5,847 nt of DNA from Pseudobdellovibrionaceae bacterium (lineage in GTDB: Bacteria; Bdellovibrionota; Bdellovibrionia; Bdellovibrionales; Bdellovibrionaceae): assembly GCA_014376325.1 (NCBI GenBank), contig JACMRP010000017.1:1-5847 (forward strand), read 5' to 3'. Below are positions 1 to 5,847 of the stretch, piece after piece. Every line of letters starts with the position of its first letter. Position 1 is the first letter of the stretch. A program made the translations under genes and the position numbers. The notes under the pieces were generated by a model. It saw only the letters and a list, made by a program, of their open reading frames with translations. It was not told where the DNA came from and ran no database searches.

Positions 1-267
1 CACGTCGATTTCGGTTCACAGTGGTACCGCGAAGTCTGCCGGCGGGAAGGCAGGGACTCGCAAGAGGATTTTCCTGCGCGGATGGAAGCCTTGCGAATGC
101 AATTGCCGAAACGAATGGAAAAGATCAATCGCGAGCTTCGTCGCAAAGCAGGATTTACGGAGGCGGAGCTCGACTGCTGCGAATCTTTGCGCGAAAGCAT
201 GCTGCCGCCAAAGTCGCGATCTCCGGTTCCTGAAGCGAAGCCTCCGGTGATCATCACTTTTTCTTGA
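1..267 (+). CDS. C-terminal end of an unrecognised protein (5' end outside window)
   Basis: Reading frame 1 is open from the first base to a TGA at 265-267, giving 88 residues, so the true start probably lies upstream; an internal ATG at 82 is possible. I do not recognise the protein. The visible part is hydrophilic and rich in Arg, Lys and Glu (segments such as REVCRREGRD and INRELRRKAGFTEAEL), looks helical up to about residue 65, and ends in a Pro-rich tail with the residues PPVIITFS. There is no signal peptide or membrane segment. The other two plus frames are also open for most of this stretch, which weakens the case from ORF length alone. Frame 1 was chosen because its composition is the most protein-like and balanced. 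It stops only a few bases before the headless HNH pseudogene begins, so it may itself end at a rearrangement junction. Confidence 0.4.
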   Translation, partial: HVDFGSQWYREVCRREGRDSQEDFPARMEALRMQLPKRMEKINRELRRKAGFTEAELDCCESLRESMLPPKSRSPVPEAKPPVIITFS

Positions 268-271
268 ATTT

Positions 272-816
272 GGTTTTGCTAGCGCCTTCGAATATTTGAC
301 CGAGCGACATGGTTATTGCGAAAGCAGTGCGTACCGACGGATTGAAGCGGCCAAAGATTTTATGCGTGATCCGTTGGTAGGTCAGACTTTAGAGGACGAG
401 AAGATTACGCTCTCCCAACTCTCCAAAGTCGGGCATTTTTTAAAACAACAGATGAAAGCTGGGAAACCACTACGTGATGAGGCAGAGCTAAGTTCATTCA
501 TTGAATCACTGCAACATAAGAATTTGTGCAGACTTAGCAGATTCTTGCCATTGCTTTCGATCAGCCCATTGTCGAGCACACTTGCGTGGTTTTGCAAAAA
601 GATGGATCTGCAGTTATCAAGTTCACTATCAACGCCGAAAAATTCGAGACGATTTCGAAAGCTCAAAATTTAGCTTCGCATTCTGTTCCTACTTAGGTGG
701 ACCACATTATTCCAAGAGCAAAAGGTAAAGCAGATTCAGAAGAAAACCTTCGGATCCTTTGTGGAGTTCACAATCGAAGTGAATGCACAAAGTGGGGCCT
801 CGAGAAAGAGTGCTAA
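272..816 (+). pseudogene. HNH endonuclease pseudogene (N-terminally truncated, frameshifted, internally deleted)
   Basis: Three pieces in two frames align in order with one HNH-endonuclease family. Piece 1 (272 to about 525, frame 2) has GFASAFEYLTERHGY, then SSAYRRIEAAKDF and ITLSQLSKVGHFLKQQ, matching the helical N-terminal region. Piece 2 (538-693, frame 1) has QILAIAFDQPIVE and VIKFTINAEKFETISKA, matching the linker before the nuclease domain. Piece 3 (697-813, frame 1) has VDHIIPRAKGKADSEEN, LRILCGVHNRSE and the ending GLEKEC, the beta-beta-alpha HNH core with its His, Asn and His residues present. Piece 1 to 2 needs a frameshift near 520-540; pieces 2 and 3 are separated by TAG at 694. 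The roughly 100 residues normally between them, including the usual Cys-containing segment, are missing, so a deletion at about 690-697 is likely. No start codon or family N-terminus is present. Family membership is from recalled motifs; decay is seen directly. Such genes are typically mobile or multicopy, with unproven roles. Confidence 0.8.
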
Positions 817-1054
817 ACTTTTGAGCCGTCACGCGTGGCCGGCCCAAATTAGACTAAGGATTGCGGCAGTTCACTCGCTCGGTAGTGAACTCTTGCAGGT
901 AAGCTTGCTTGAAGCTAACCAAACCGAAATTCAGTTTTTGCGATTCGCAATTTCGAATGAGAATGCTTGCGACCTCGACGGCGCTTGCTCTGGCGGATGG
1001 ACTTCCGACGAAGTCTGTATGGGAAAGCGCATCCTAAAAAAATAAGGCCAGATA
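817..1054. other. Gap between HNH pseudogene and dpp operon, no supported gene
   Basis: This 238-base stretch holds no gene I can support. A plus-strand frame is open through most of it (to 1045), but that frame begins inside the HNH core in the wrong phase, shows no recognisable domain, and has no ribosome binding site. The minus strand has no sizeable ORF. It contains a perfect 8-bp hairpin at 868-891 and one arm of the inverted repeat that spans the end of dppF. Immediately past the dppF stop, the minus strand has a run of seven T (1036-1042), but only a very weak stem precedes it. Confidence 0.6.
868..891. repeat. 8-bp perfect inverted repeat (hairpin)
   Basis: AGTTCACT at 868-875 is followed, after an 8-base loop, by AGTGAACT at 884-891. 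Outside this, 863-866 can pair with 893-896 through two Watson-Crick and two G-T pairs after one mismatch. No T-run follows on either strand, so it does not look like an intrinsic terminator. It could be an operator-like site, a scar of a mobile element, or chance. Confidence 0.4.
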
Positions 1055-1069
1055 CTAAGGCGCGCTTTC
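1023..1069. repeat. 8-bp inverted repeat around the 3' end of dppF
   Basis: GAAAGCGC at 1023-1030 and GCGCTTTC at 1062-1069 are perfect inverted copies separated by 31 bases. The dppF stop codon (1055-1057) and the T7 tract of the minus strand (1036-1042) lie inside the loop. On the plus strand, six T (1076-1081) follow the second arm after six bases. It could therefore form a stem ending transcripts that run rightwards from the HNH region, or contribute to the end of the dpp transcript, but the loop is long and the geometry is poor for a standard terminator. The arms are short enough to be chance. Confidence 0.3.
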
Positions 1070-1816
1070 TAGAAGTTTTTTAGTGTATGCGTGCTGCGGA
1101 TTTTTAAACACGTCTTGGCTCGGACCGATTTCGACGATCTCGCCGAAGTACAAAACCAAGGTTTCGTCCGAGATATGTTTCACGACGGTCAGATCGTGCG
1201 AAATAAAAATCATCGCGAGTCCGAATTCTTTTTGCAGCGCCAGAAGTAAATTCAAAACCTGCGCCTGGATCGAAACGTCGAGGGCAGAGACTGGTTCGTC
1301 CAGAATTAAAACTTTTGGTTTTAACATCAGCGCGCGGGCGATGCCGATGCGCTGACGTTGACCACCGCTGAACTGATGTGGATAACGTTCGCTCATTTCT
1401 GGAAGCAGTCCTACTTTTGCCATCATCGCGAGCGCACGGACTTTCGCTTGTGCACGCGAAATCTTTTCGGCGACTAAAATTGGATCAGCGATGATCTCCC
1501 ACGCTTTGCGGCGCGGATTCAAAGACTGATAAGGATCTTGGAACACCTTCTGGATCAAGCGGGTAAATTCTTTCTGCGGGATCGAGCGCAGGTCGCGGCC
1601 GTCCAGTAAGATCTCGCCGCCTTGATAATCTTCAAGGCGGGTCAGAACTTTCGCGAGCGTGCTTTTGCCGCAGCCAGATTCGCCGACGACGCCCAGGATT
1701 TTATTTTCTGGGAGTTCAAAGCTAATGCCTTTAATAACTTTAAATTCCGTCGCGGGGCCGATCAAGTTTTTTGTAACATAAGACTTTTGAAGGTTTCGGA
1801 CCGATAACAAGCTCAT
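1055..1816 (-). CDS. dppF: Dipeptide ABC transporter ATP-binding protein DppF (short form)
   Basis: A 253-residue ABC ATPase, one of the two that drive peptide import at the cytoplasmic face of the inner membrane. Walker A is GESGCGKS at 45-52, the Q-loop Gln is about 93 in VFQDPYQSLNP, the signature is FSGGQRQR at 149-156, Walker B is VLILDE at 169-174, and the H-loop His is about 207 in ISHDLT. Q-loop and signature wording are typical of the Dpp/Opp/Nik ATPases. The start is the ATG at 1816, which overlaps the dppD stop as ATGA and has GGGGGA just upstream; an in-frame ATG at 1888 would add 24 unrelated residues inside dppD. The protein ends right after HAYTKKLLESAP, so the C-terminal extension of the usual 330-residue DppF, with its Cys motif, is absent. 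No continuation is visible in other frames past the stop. The length resembles NikD or NikE, but the operon partner DppA argues for peptides. Confidence 0.9.
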   Translation of the reverse strand: MSLLSVRNLQKSYVTKNLIGPATEFKVIKGISFELPENKILGVVGESGCGKSTLAKVLTRLEDYQGGEILLDGRDLRSIPQKEFTRLIQKVFQDPYQSLNPRRKAWEIIADPILVAEKISRAQAKVRALAMMAKVGLLPEMSERYPHQFSGGQRQRIGIARALMLKPKVLILDEPVSALDVSIQAQVLNLLLALQKEFGLAMIFISHDLTVVKHISDETLVLYFGEIVEIGPSQDVFKNPQHAYTKKLLESAP

Positions 1817-2778
1817 GCTTCCCCCAGCGGATGGTGACACGCAAAAACTTGCGAAGCGCCTTCCAGTGGCGGGTCTATGTCTTTGCAAACTTGCGTGGCC
1901 CGTTCACAGCGAGGATGAAATTGGCAACCCGAAGGTCGCGCGCGTAACGATGGCACCGTGCCCGGTATGGCGTAAAGCTCACCCTTGGCAAAACCTTCGT
2001 GCGCGCTCGGGCGCGCTTTCAAGAGCCCGAAAGTGTAGGGGTGACGGGGATGTTGAATCACTTCCTGCGTTTGACCGCTTTCGGCGATTTCGCCCGCGTA
2101 CATCACTTGCACGCGTTGTGCGTACTTTTTTACGAGTGCTAAATCGTGGCTAACCAGCAAAATAGACATGCCGGTTTCGCGTTGCAGATCTAAAAGCAAA
2201 TCCAAAATTTGTTTTTGAATCGTAACGTCGAGTGCGGTCGTGGGCTCGTCCGCGATGAGTAGTTTTGGTTCGCAACTGATCGCCATTGCGATCATCACTC
2301 GCTGGGCCATGCCGCCTGATAGTTCAAATGGGTAGATCTTGAGCCGGCTTTCCGCATTCGGAATACCTACGCGCTCAAGCAGCGAAATGCTTTTCTTGCG
2401 GGCTTCCTCTTTTGAAATATTTTTGTGCGCACGCAAAGTTTCGATCATTTGAAAGCCGACAGTTAGGCTTGGATTCAGAGCGGTCATCGGGTCTTGAAAG
2501 ATCATCGCGATTTGGGATCCGCGAAGCTTTTGCAGTTCAATCTGCGAATTCATGTCGAGAGCCTTGCCCTGAAACTGCGCCCGTGCGGCGGCAATCACCG
2601 CGTTTGCGGGCAAGAGTCCCATCAACGCTAAATTCGTGACGCTCTTGCCGGAGCCGGATTCACCGACGACGCCTAATATCTCGCCCTCGTCCACGTGGAA
2701 CGAAACGTGGCGCAAAGCCTCGAGGTTTCCGGCTTCTGTTTTGAAATGAACTGACAGATCTTTAATTTCTAATAACAA
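1813..2778 (-). CDS. dppD: Dipeptide ABC transporter ATP-binding protein DppD
   Basis: A 321-residue ATPase partner of DppF, close to the usual length of DppD. Walker A is GESGSGKS at 39-46, the Q-loop Gln is 95 in [11 protein letters not shown], the signature is LSGGMAQR at 153-160 (Met in place of the usual Gln, as is common in this family), Walker B is LLIADE at 173-178, and the H-loop His is 211 in VSHDLALV. The C-terminal oligopeptide-transporter extension is complete: PGTVPSL, then GCQFHPRC, with Cys at 285, 291, 298 and 314. In characterised relatives such a Cys4 set binds a 4Fe-4S cluster; that it does so here is inferred. The start is a TTG at 2778, preceded by GGAG at good spacing; no ATG or GTG is available between the dppC stop and the conserved [11 protein letters not shown] beginning. 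It lies 31 bases after dppC and overlaps dppF by four bases. Confidence 0.93.
   Translation of the reverse strand: MLLEIKDLSVHFKTEAGNLEALRHVSFHVDEGEILGVVGESGSGKSVTNLALMGLLPANAVIAAARAQFQGKALDMNSQIELQKLRGSQIAMIFQDPMTALNPSLTVGFQMIETLRAHKNISKEEARKKSISLLERVGIPNAESRLKIYPFELSGGMAQRVMIAMAISCEPKLLIADEPTTALDVTIQKQILDLLLDLQRETGMSILLVSHDLALVKKYAQRVQVMYAGEIAESGQTQEVIQHPRHPYTFGLLKARPSAHEGFAKGELYAIPGTVPSLRARPSGCQFHPRCERATQVCKDIDPPLEGASQVFACHHPLGEA
1820..1825 (-). promoter_or_regulatory. Shine-Dalgarno of dppF
   Basis: The minus strand reads GGGGGA four bases or fewer ahead of the ATG at 1816, inside the last codons of dppD. The spacing is short, but it supports the ATG at 1816 over the upstream in-frame ATG at 1888. 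Together with the ATGA overlap, it implies that ribosomes finishing dppD reinitiate on dppF. Confidence 0.55.
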
Positions 2779-2786
2779 CGGAACGT

Positions 2787-2790
2787 CTCC
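2787..2790 (-). promoter_or_regulatory. Shine-Dalgarno deciding the TTG start of dppD
   Basis: In the 31-base dppC-dppD gap, the minus strand reads TTTTGGAGACGTTCCG followed by TTG. The GGAG core lies eight bases from the TTG at 2778. Upstream in the same frame there is no ATG or GTG before the dppC stop, so this site fixes TTG as the initiation codon. Confidence 0.65.
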
Positions 2791-2809
2791 AAAATAAAAT
2801 GAATCTGAA

Positions 2810-3673
2810 CTAACTGCGATTCTTTAATCGCGGATCCAGCGCATCGCGAAGTCCATCGCCGAGCAAATTGAACGACAGCACCACGATCAAAATACAAATT
2901 CCCGGAAAGTTAACCATCCACGGCGAAGTTTCGATGTAACTGCGAGCGTCCGAAAGCATCGTGCCCCACTCTGGTGTCGGCGCCTGTGCACCGAGTCCTA
3001 AAAATCCTAAGGCCGCGCAGTTCAAAACGCCTTCGCTAAATCCCAAGCTCCCTTGGACAATCAAAGGCGCTACGCAATTTGGCAGAATTTCTTTAAATAA
3101 AATCCGTGCGTGGCTTGCGCCGTAAAGCTGCGCCGCCTGCACATACTGTTTGCTCTTTTCGGCCATCGCCTGCGCGCGGATCAGTCGCACGAAGTTTGGC
3201 AAAGCCACGATCGACACCGCGATGATTGCGTTGACCAATCCCGGCCCGAGCACGGCCACGATCACGATCGCGAACAACACGCTCGGTAAAGACATGATCA
3301 CGTCCATACTGCGTGAAACAATCCGGTCCGTCCAGCCGCCGTAGTAACCGGACACGAGTCCGAGGAACGTGCCGATCGTTGCGGCTAGCAGCACCACGCT
3401 AAAACCCACCAGTAACGAAACTTGCGAACCGTACAAGAGTCTGCTCAACAGATCGCGCCCGATGTCATCAGATCCTAGTGCGAAATAATGATTTTCAAAA
3501 GTGGAGCCCGGCGGCAAACGAAGGGCCCCGTCCATCACTTCACCCGGACCGTAGGGTGCGAGTATTGGAGCCAAAAATGCCATGACTAAAAACAACAGGA
3601 TGATGATCAAGCCCGCCAGCGCTCCGCGATTTTTTCGAATGTCTTTCCAAAGTTCGGTAAAAAATTCTTTCAT
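2810..3673 (-). CDS. dppC: Dipeptide ABC transporter permease DppC
   Basis: A 287-residue inner-membrane permease that pairs with DppB to form the peptide channel. The N-terminus is cytoplasmic (KEFFTELWKDIRKNRGAL), followed by a first membrane segment at about 19-40. A periplasmic part carries the family motif LGSDDIGRDLLSRLLYG at about 66-82, and further membrane segments fall near 86-108, 124-142, 146-160, 203-225 and 255-272. The cytoplasmic EAA-type loop that contacts the ATPases is at about 178-199 (VQAAQLYGASHARI then LFKEILPN), with the conserved Gly and the I-LP ending. The C-terminus DPRLKNRS is typical of the family. The ATG at 3673 lies three bases after the dppB stop with no strong Shine-Dalgarno (only TTAAAG upstream), so translation probably depends on ribosomes arriving from dppB. 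The length is close to that of E. coli DppC (about 300). Confidence 0.94.
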   Translation of the reverse strand: MKEFFTELWKDIRKNRGALAGLIIILLFLVMAFLAPILAPYGPGEVMDGALRLPPGSTFENHYFALGSDDIGRDLLSRLLYGSQVSLLVGFSVVLLAATIGTFLGLVSGYYGGWTDRIVSRSMDVIMSLPSVLFAIVIVAVLGPGLVNAIIAVSIVALPNFVRLIRAQAMAEKSKQYVQAAQLYGASHARILFKEILPNCVAPLIVQGSLGFSEGVLNCAALGFLGLGAQAPTPEWGTMLSDARSYIETSPWMVNFPGICILIVVLSFNLLGDGLRDALDPRLKNRS

Positions 3674-3676
3674 AGA

Positions 3677-4708
3677 TTACTTTAACAGGGCGCTTTTTAA
3701 GCGCGGGTTCAGGCCAATATAAATTAAATCCACGATGGTATTTGTTAGAACGATGATGAACGCGATGATCAGAACTCCGCCTTGGATGGCCGGGTAGTCG
3801 CGGGCAGTTAAACTCGCGATGATCCACTTGCCGATGCCGGGCCAGCTAAAAATAGTTTCGGTCAAGATCGCTCCAGTAATCAAACTTCCGAAACAAAGGG
3901 CCAGCGTCGTTATGATCGGAATTAATGCGTTTCTAAATGCGTGAATTAAGATCACGCGTTTTTCGTTCAGGCCCTTCGCACGCGCGGTTCTGATGTAATC
4001 TTCGCCGAGCACTTCCAGAAAACTAGAGCGGGTCATCCGCGCGATGATCGCGAGCGGAATCGTGCCGAGCACGATCGAAGGCAGAATCAAATGCATCAGC
4101 GCACTCCAGAACGGCTTCAATCCGTCGACCGAGCGGACTTCGCTGCGAAGGGTGTCGATCAAAAGTAAACCCGTCTGAACGGGAACGTCGTATTCTAGAG
4201 CGATGCGACCAGAGACCGGGGTAATACCGAGTTTCACCGAGAAAACTAAAATAAGAACGAGGCCCCACCAAAAAATCGGCATCGAATATCCGGTCAGCGA
4301 GCCGCCCATTAAAAAATAATCAAAGAAGGTATTTTTTTTCAGCGCCGCCAAGATTCCTAACGGAATCGCGATCAGCGTCGCGAAGACGAGACCCACAAGG
4401 CTTAACTCTAAAGTTGCGGGGAATCTTTCTTTGAACTCGGACCAGACGCTTGCTTTCGAAACTGCCGAAGTGCCAAGGTCGCCTTGCACGACTTTTGTAA
4501 GGTAATCGACAAACTGCACGTATACGGGTTTATCAAGACCCATACGCGCCTTCGCTTCCGCGTAGGCAGTCGGGTCCATGCCGCGTTCACCGGCCATCAA
4601 CAGAACGGGGTCGCCAGGCACGAGTCGCACGAGCAAGAAACAAATGAACGTGATCCCGAGTAAGGTGATGGCCATGTCCAAAATTTTCTTCCCGAAAAAT
4701 GCAAACAT
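3677..4708 (-). CDS. dppB: Dipeptide ABC transporter permease DppB
   Basis: A 343-residue inner-membrane permease, the partner of DppC. The N-terminal membrane segment at about 10-29 runs into LVRLVPGDP at 26-34, the usual DppB/OppB beginning, followed by a periplasmic domain with ARMGLDKPVYVQF and QGDLGTS. Further membrane segments lie near 103-122, 134-157, 205-223, 262-284 and 309-331. The EAA-type loop is at about 238-264 (YIRTARAKGLNEKRV, then HAFRNALIP), matching family consensus, and ETIFSWPGIGKW at 284-295 and NPRLKSALLK at the end are also typical. The ATG at 4708 shares its first base with the dppA stop (TAATG), giving strict coupling to dppA. Codons 124-126 contain eight A in a row (plus-strand T at 4332-4339), a possible slippage site. 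The length is close to that of E. coli DppB (339). Confidence 0.95.
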   Translation of the reverse strand: MFAFFGKKILDMAITLLGITFICFLLVRLVPGDPVLLMAGERGMDPTAYAEAKARMGLDKPVYVQFVDYLTKVVQGDLGTSAVSKASVWSEFKERFPATLELSLVGLVFATLIAIPLGILAALKKNTFFDYFLMGGSLTGYSMPIFWWGLVLILVFSVKLGITPVSGRIALEYDVPVQTGLLLIDTLRSEVRSVDGLKPFWSALMHLILPSIVLGTIPLAIIARMTRSSFLEVLGEDYIRTARAKGLNEKRVILIHAFRNALIPIITTLALCFGSLITGAILTETIFSWPGIGKWIIASLTARDYPAIQGGVLIIAFIIVLTNTIVDLIYIGLNPRLKSALLK

Positions 4709-5847
4709 TATTCGACGGTCACTTTGTTAAAGATGTCCGCTCCCAAAGGATCCATTTTGTAACCTTTGATATTTTTCGACATTGCCCTGTAAACGCTCGA
4801 ATGATCCAAAGTCACCCACGGTGCTTCGTCTTTGAAAATGACTTGGGCCTTTTTATAAAGCTCGGTGCGTTTTTTAATGTCGGTGTTTTTCTTTGCCTCA
4901 ACGATCAGATCGTTGAAAGGTTTGTGACACCAGCGGGAGTAGTTCGATCCCGTTTGAACGCTTGCGCAGCCTAACAATACATTCAAGAAGTTATCTGGAT
5001 CGCCATTATCACCGGTCCAACCAAATTGGATTAGTGTGTGTTCGCCGAGCTTAGATTTCGATAAATAAGTCGGCCAGTCGAAGCTGACAAGTTTGATTTT
5101 GATTCCGACTTTCGCAAGATCGGCCTGCATCATCTCGCCCAGTTTTTTACCGTTCGGATTGTAGGGACGGGATACCGGCATGGTCCACATCTCGGTTTCG
5201 AAACCGTCGGCGAGTCCCGCTTGCTTCAGCAAAGCCTTCGCCTTTTCTGGAGAGTATTCGTAATCTTTGATCGCGTCGTTGTAAGACCAGATCGATGGCG
5301 GAAACGGATTCTTCGCGATGGTCGCGTTACCCAAAAATATAGCGTCGATGTAAGATTTACGATTGAGGGCGTGGTTGATTGCTTTACGCACAAGCAAATT
5401 ATCAAAAGGCTTTTTTGTCACGTTCATCGCGAGGTAACCGACATTCATGCCGGGTGCGCTGATTACGTTGAGCTTAGCGTCCGTTTTCAATGCGGCCAAA
5501 TCTGCTGGCGCCGGGTCCGTCATGAACTGACATTCGCCGGTTTTAAGTTTCTGCGCCCGCACGCTGGAATCCGGAGTGATCGTGAAAATCAATTTGTCGA
5601 TGTTGCCTTTTTTGCCCCAGTAGGCGTCGAAACCGCCGAAGCGAACGGTGCTGCCCTTCGCGTAAGACTGAAAAACAAACGGGCCGGTTCCCACTGGATT
5701 TAAATCCATAAATTCTTTTTTGTTCGCGGCCGACAACTGATCCGCGTATTCTTTGGAAAGGATATTCATGAACGGCATCGCGAGGTTCGCTAAAAACGGA
5801 GCCTCTGGATAATTGAGCGCGATTTCGACCGTCATCGGATCTTTTGC
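4708..5847 (-). CDS. dppA: Periplasmic dipeptide-binding protein DppA (N-terminal part outside window)
   Basis: The C-terminal 379 residues of a family-5 solute-binding protein that captures peptides in the periplasm for DppBCDF. The frame is open through the right edge (A-K-D-P ahead of the Met at 5835), so that Met is internal. By comparison with E. coli DppA about 155 residues, including the signal peptide, are missing. Shared blocks include EAPFLANLAMPF, LNPVGTGPF, PGMNVGYLAMNV, MPVSRPYNPN, WTGDNGDPDNF and GSNYSRWC. The residues that in E. coli DppA bind the peptide carboxylate (Arg355) and amino group (Asp408) match the Arg of SRPYNPN (codon 5167-5169) and the Asp of WTGDN (codon 5008-5010), with the same spacing of 53 residues. 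This supports real dipeptide specificity rather than nickel or glutathione. Two Cys (CASVQTGSNYSRWC) sit where E. coli DppA also has a Cys pair. The stop overlaps the dppB start. Confidence 0.95.
   Translation of the reverse strand, partial: AKDPMTVEIALNYPEAPFLANLAMPFMNILSKEYADQLSAANKKEFMDLNPVGTGPFVFQSYAKGSTVRFGGFDAYWGKKGNIDKLIFTITPDSSVRAQKLKTGECQFMTDPAPADLAALKTDAKLNVISAPGMNVGYLAMNVTKKPFDNLLVRKAINHALNRKSYIDAIFLGNATIAKNPFPPSIWSYNDAIKDYEYSPEKAKALLKQAGLADGFETEMWTMPVSRPYNPNGKKLGEMMQADLAKVGIKIKLVSFDWPTYLSKSKLGEHTLIQFGWTGDNGDPDNFLNVLLGCASVQTGSNYSRWCHKPFNDLIVEAKKNTDIKKRTELYKKAQVIFKDEAPWVTLDHSSVYRAMSKNIKGYKMDPLGADIFNKVTVE

Noticed and set aside
761..1045. Plus-strand ORF of 94 codons covering the gap before dppF
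   Set aside because: It starts inside the HNH core in the wrong phase, has no recognisable motif or ribosome binding site, and its composition is not protein-like.
1..1054. Defence island, CRISPR array or restriction system around the HNH gene
   Set aside because: There are no spaced repeats, methyltransferase or other defence gene; the only nuclease is a broken pseudogene of a multicopy family.
1817..1888. Upstream in-frame ATG extending DppF by 24 residues
   Set aside because: The extra residues come from the other frame of the dppD C-terminal coding region and match nothing; the ATG at 1816 has the ATGA overlap, a Shine-Dalgarno and a normal family N-terminus.
5221..5703. 160-codon plus-strand ORF opposite dppA
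   Set aside because: It is antisense to a strongly conserved dppA coding region and shows no family resemblance; it is a shadow frame.
5833..5835. ATG at 5835 as the start of dppA
   Set aside because: The frame stays open to the window edge, the preceding residues fit the family, and a start here would remove the signal peptide and the first lobe of the protein.
1055..5847. Nickel or glutathione transporter instead of dipeptide transporter
   Set aside because: The short DppF resembles NikD/NikE in length, but DppA block similarity and the two conserved peptide-binding residues fit dipeptides better.

Overview
The window holds most of a dipeptide ABC-transporter operon on the minus strand (order dppA-dppB-dppC-dppD-dppF, reading from the right edge towards the left). 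To its left are about 1 kb of plus-strand sequence: the tail of an unrecognised ORF, a decayed HNH-endonuclease gene, and a short stretch with no supported gene. I found no new biological system; the main non-routine observation is the broken HNH gene.

Organism: a Gram-negative bacterium with intermediate GC content (about half, judged by eye). The degenerate HNH endonuclease belongs to a type that I recall as present in many copies in Bdellovibrio genomes (an N-terminal helical part with a GYS-(S/A)-FEYLT-like and AYRRI-like segment, then a C-terminal DHIIP...ENL..LC..HN core). This suggests Bdellovibrio or a close relative in the Bdellovibrionota, but it is an inference from memory, not a database match.

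Layout. Positions 1-267 (+): C-terminal end of an ORF of unknown function that enters from outside the window. Positions 272-816 (+): HNH endonuclease pseudogene lacking its N-terminus, with a frameshift near 520-540, an in-frame stop at 694 and a probable internal deletion there. Positions 817-1054: no supported gene, one short hairpin, and the left arm of an inverted repeat that reaches into the end of dppF. Positions 1055-5847 (-): dppF, dppD, dppC, dppB and the 3' two-thirds of dppA.

How the genes work together: DppA is the periplasmic peptide-binding protein, DppB and DppC form the inner-membrane channel, and DppD and DppF are the two ATPases. The junctions are very tight: a TAATG one-base overlap between dppA and dppB, 3 nt between dppB and dppC, 31 nt with its own Shine-Dalgarno and a TTG start for dppD, and an ATGA four-base overlap between dppD and dppF. 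This indicates one transcript with translational coupling. The operon promoter and the DppA signal peptide lie beyond the right edge.
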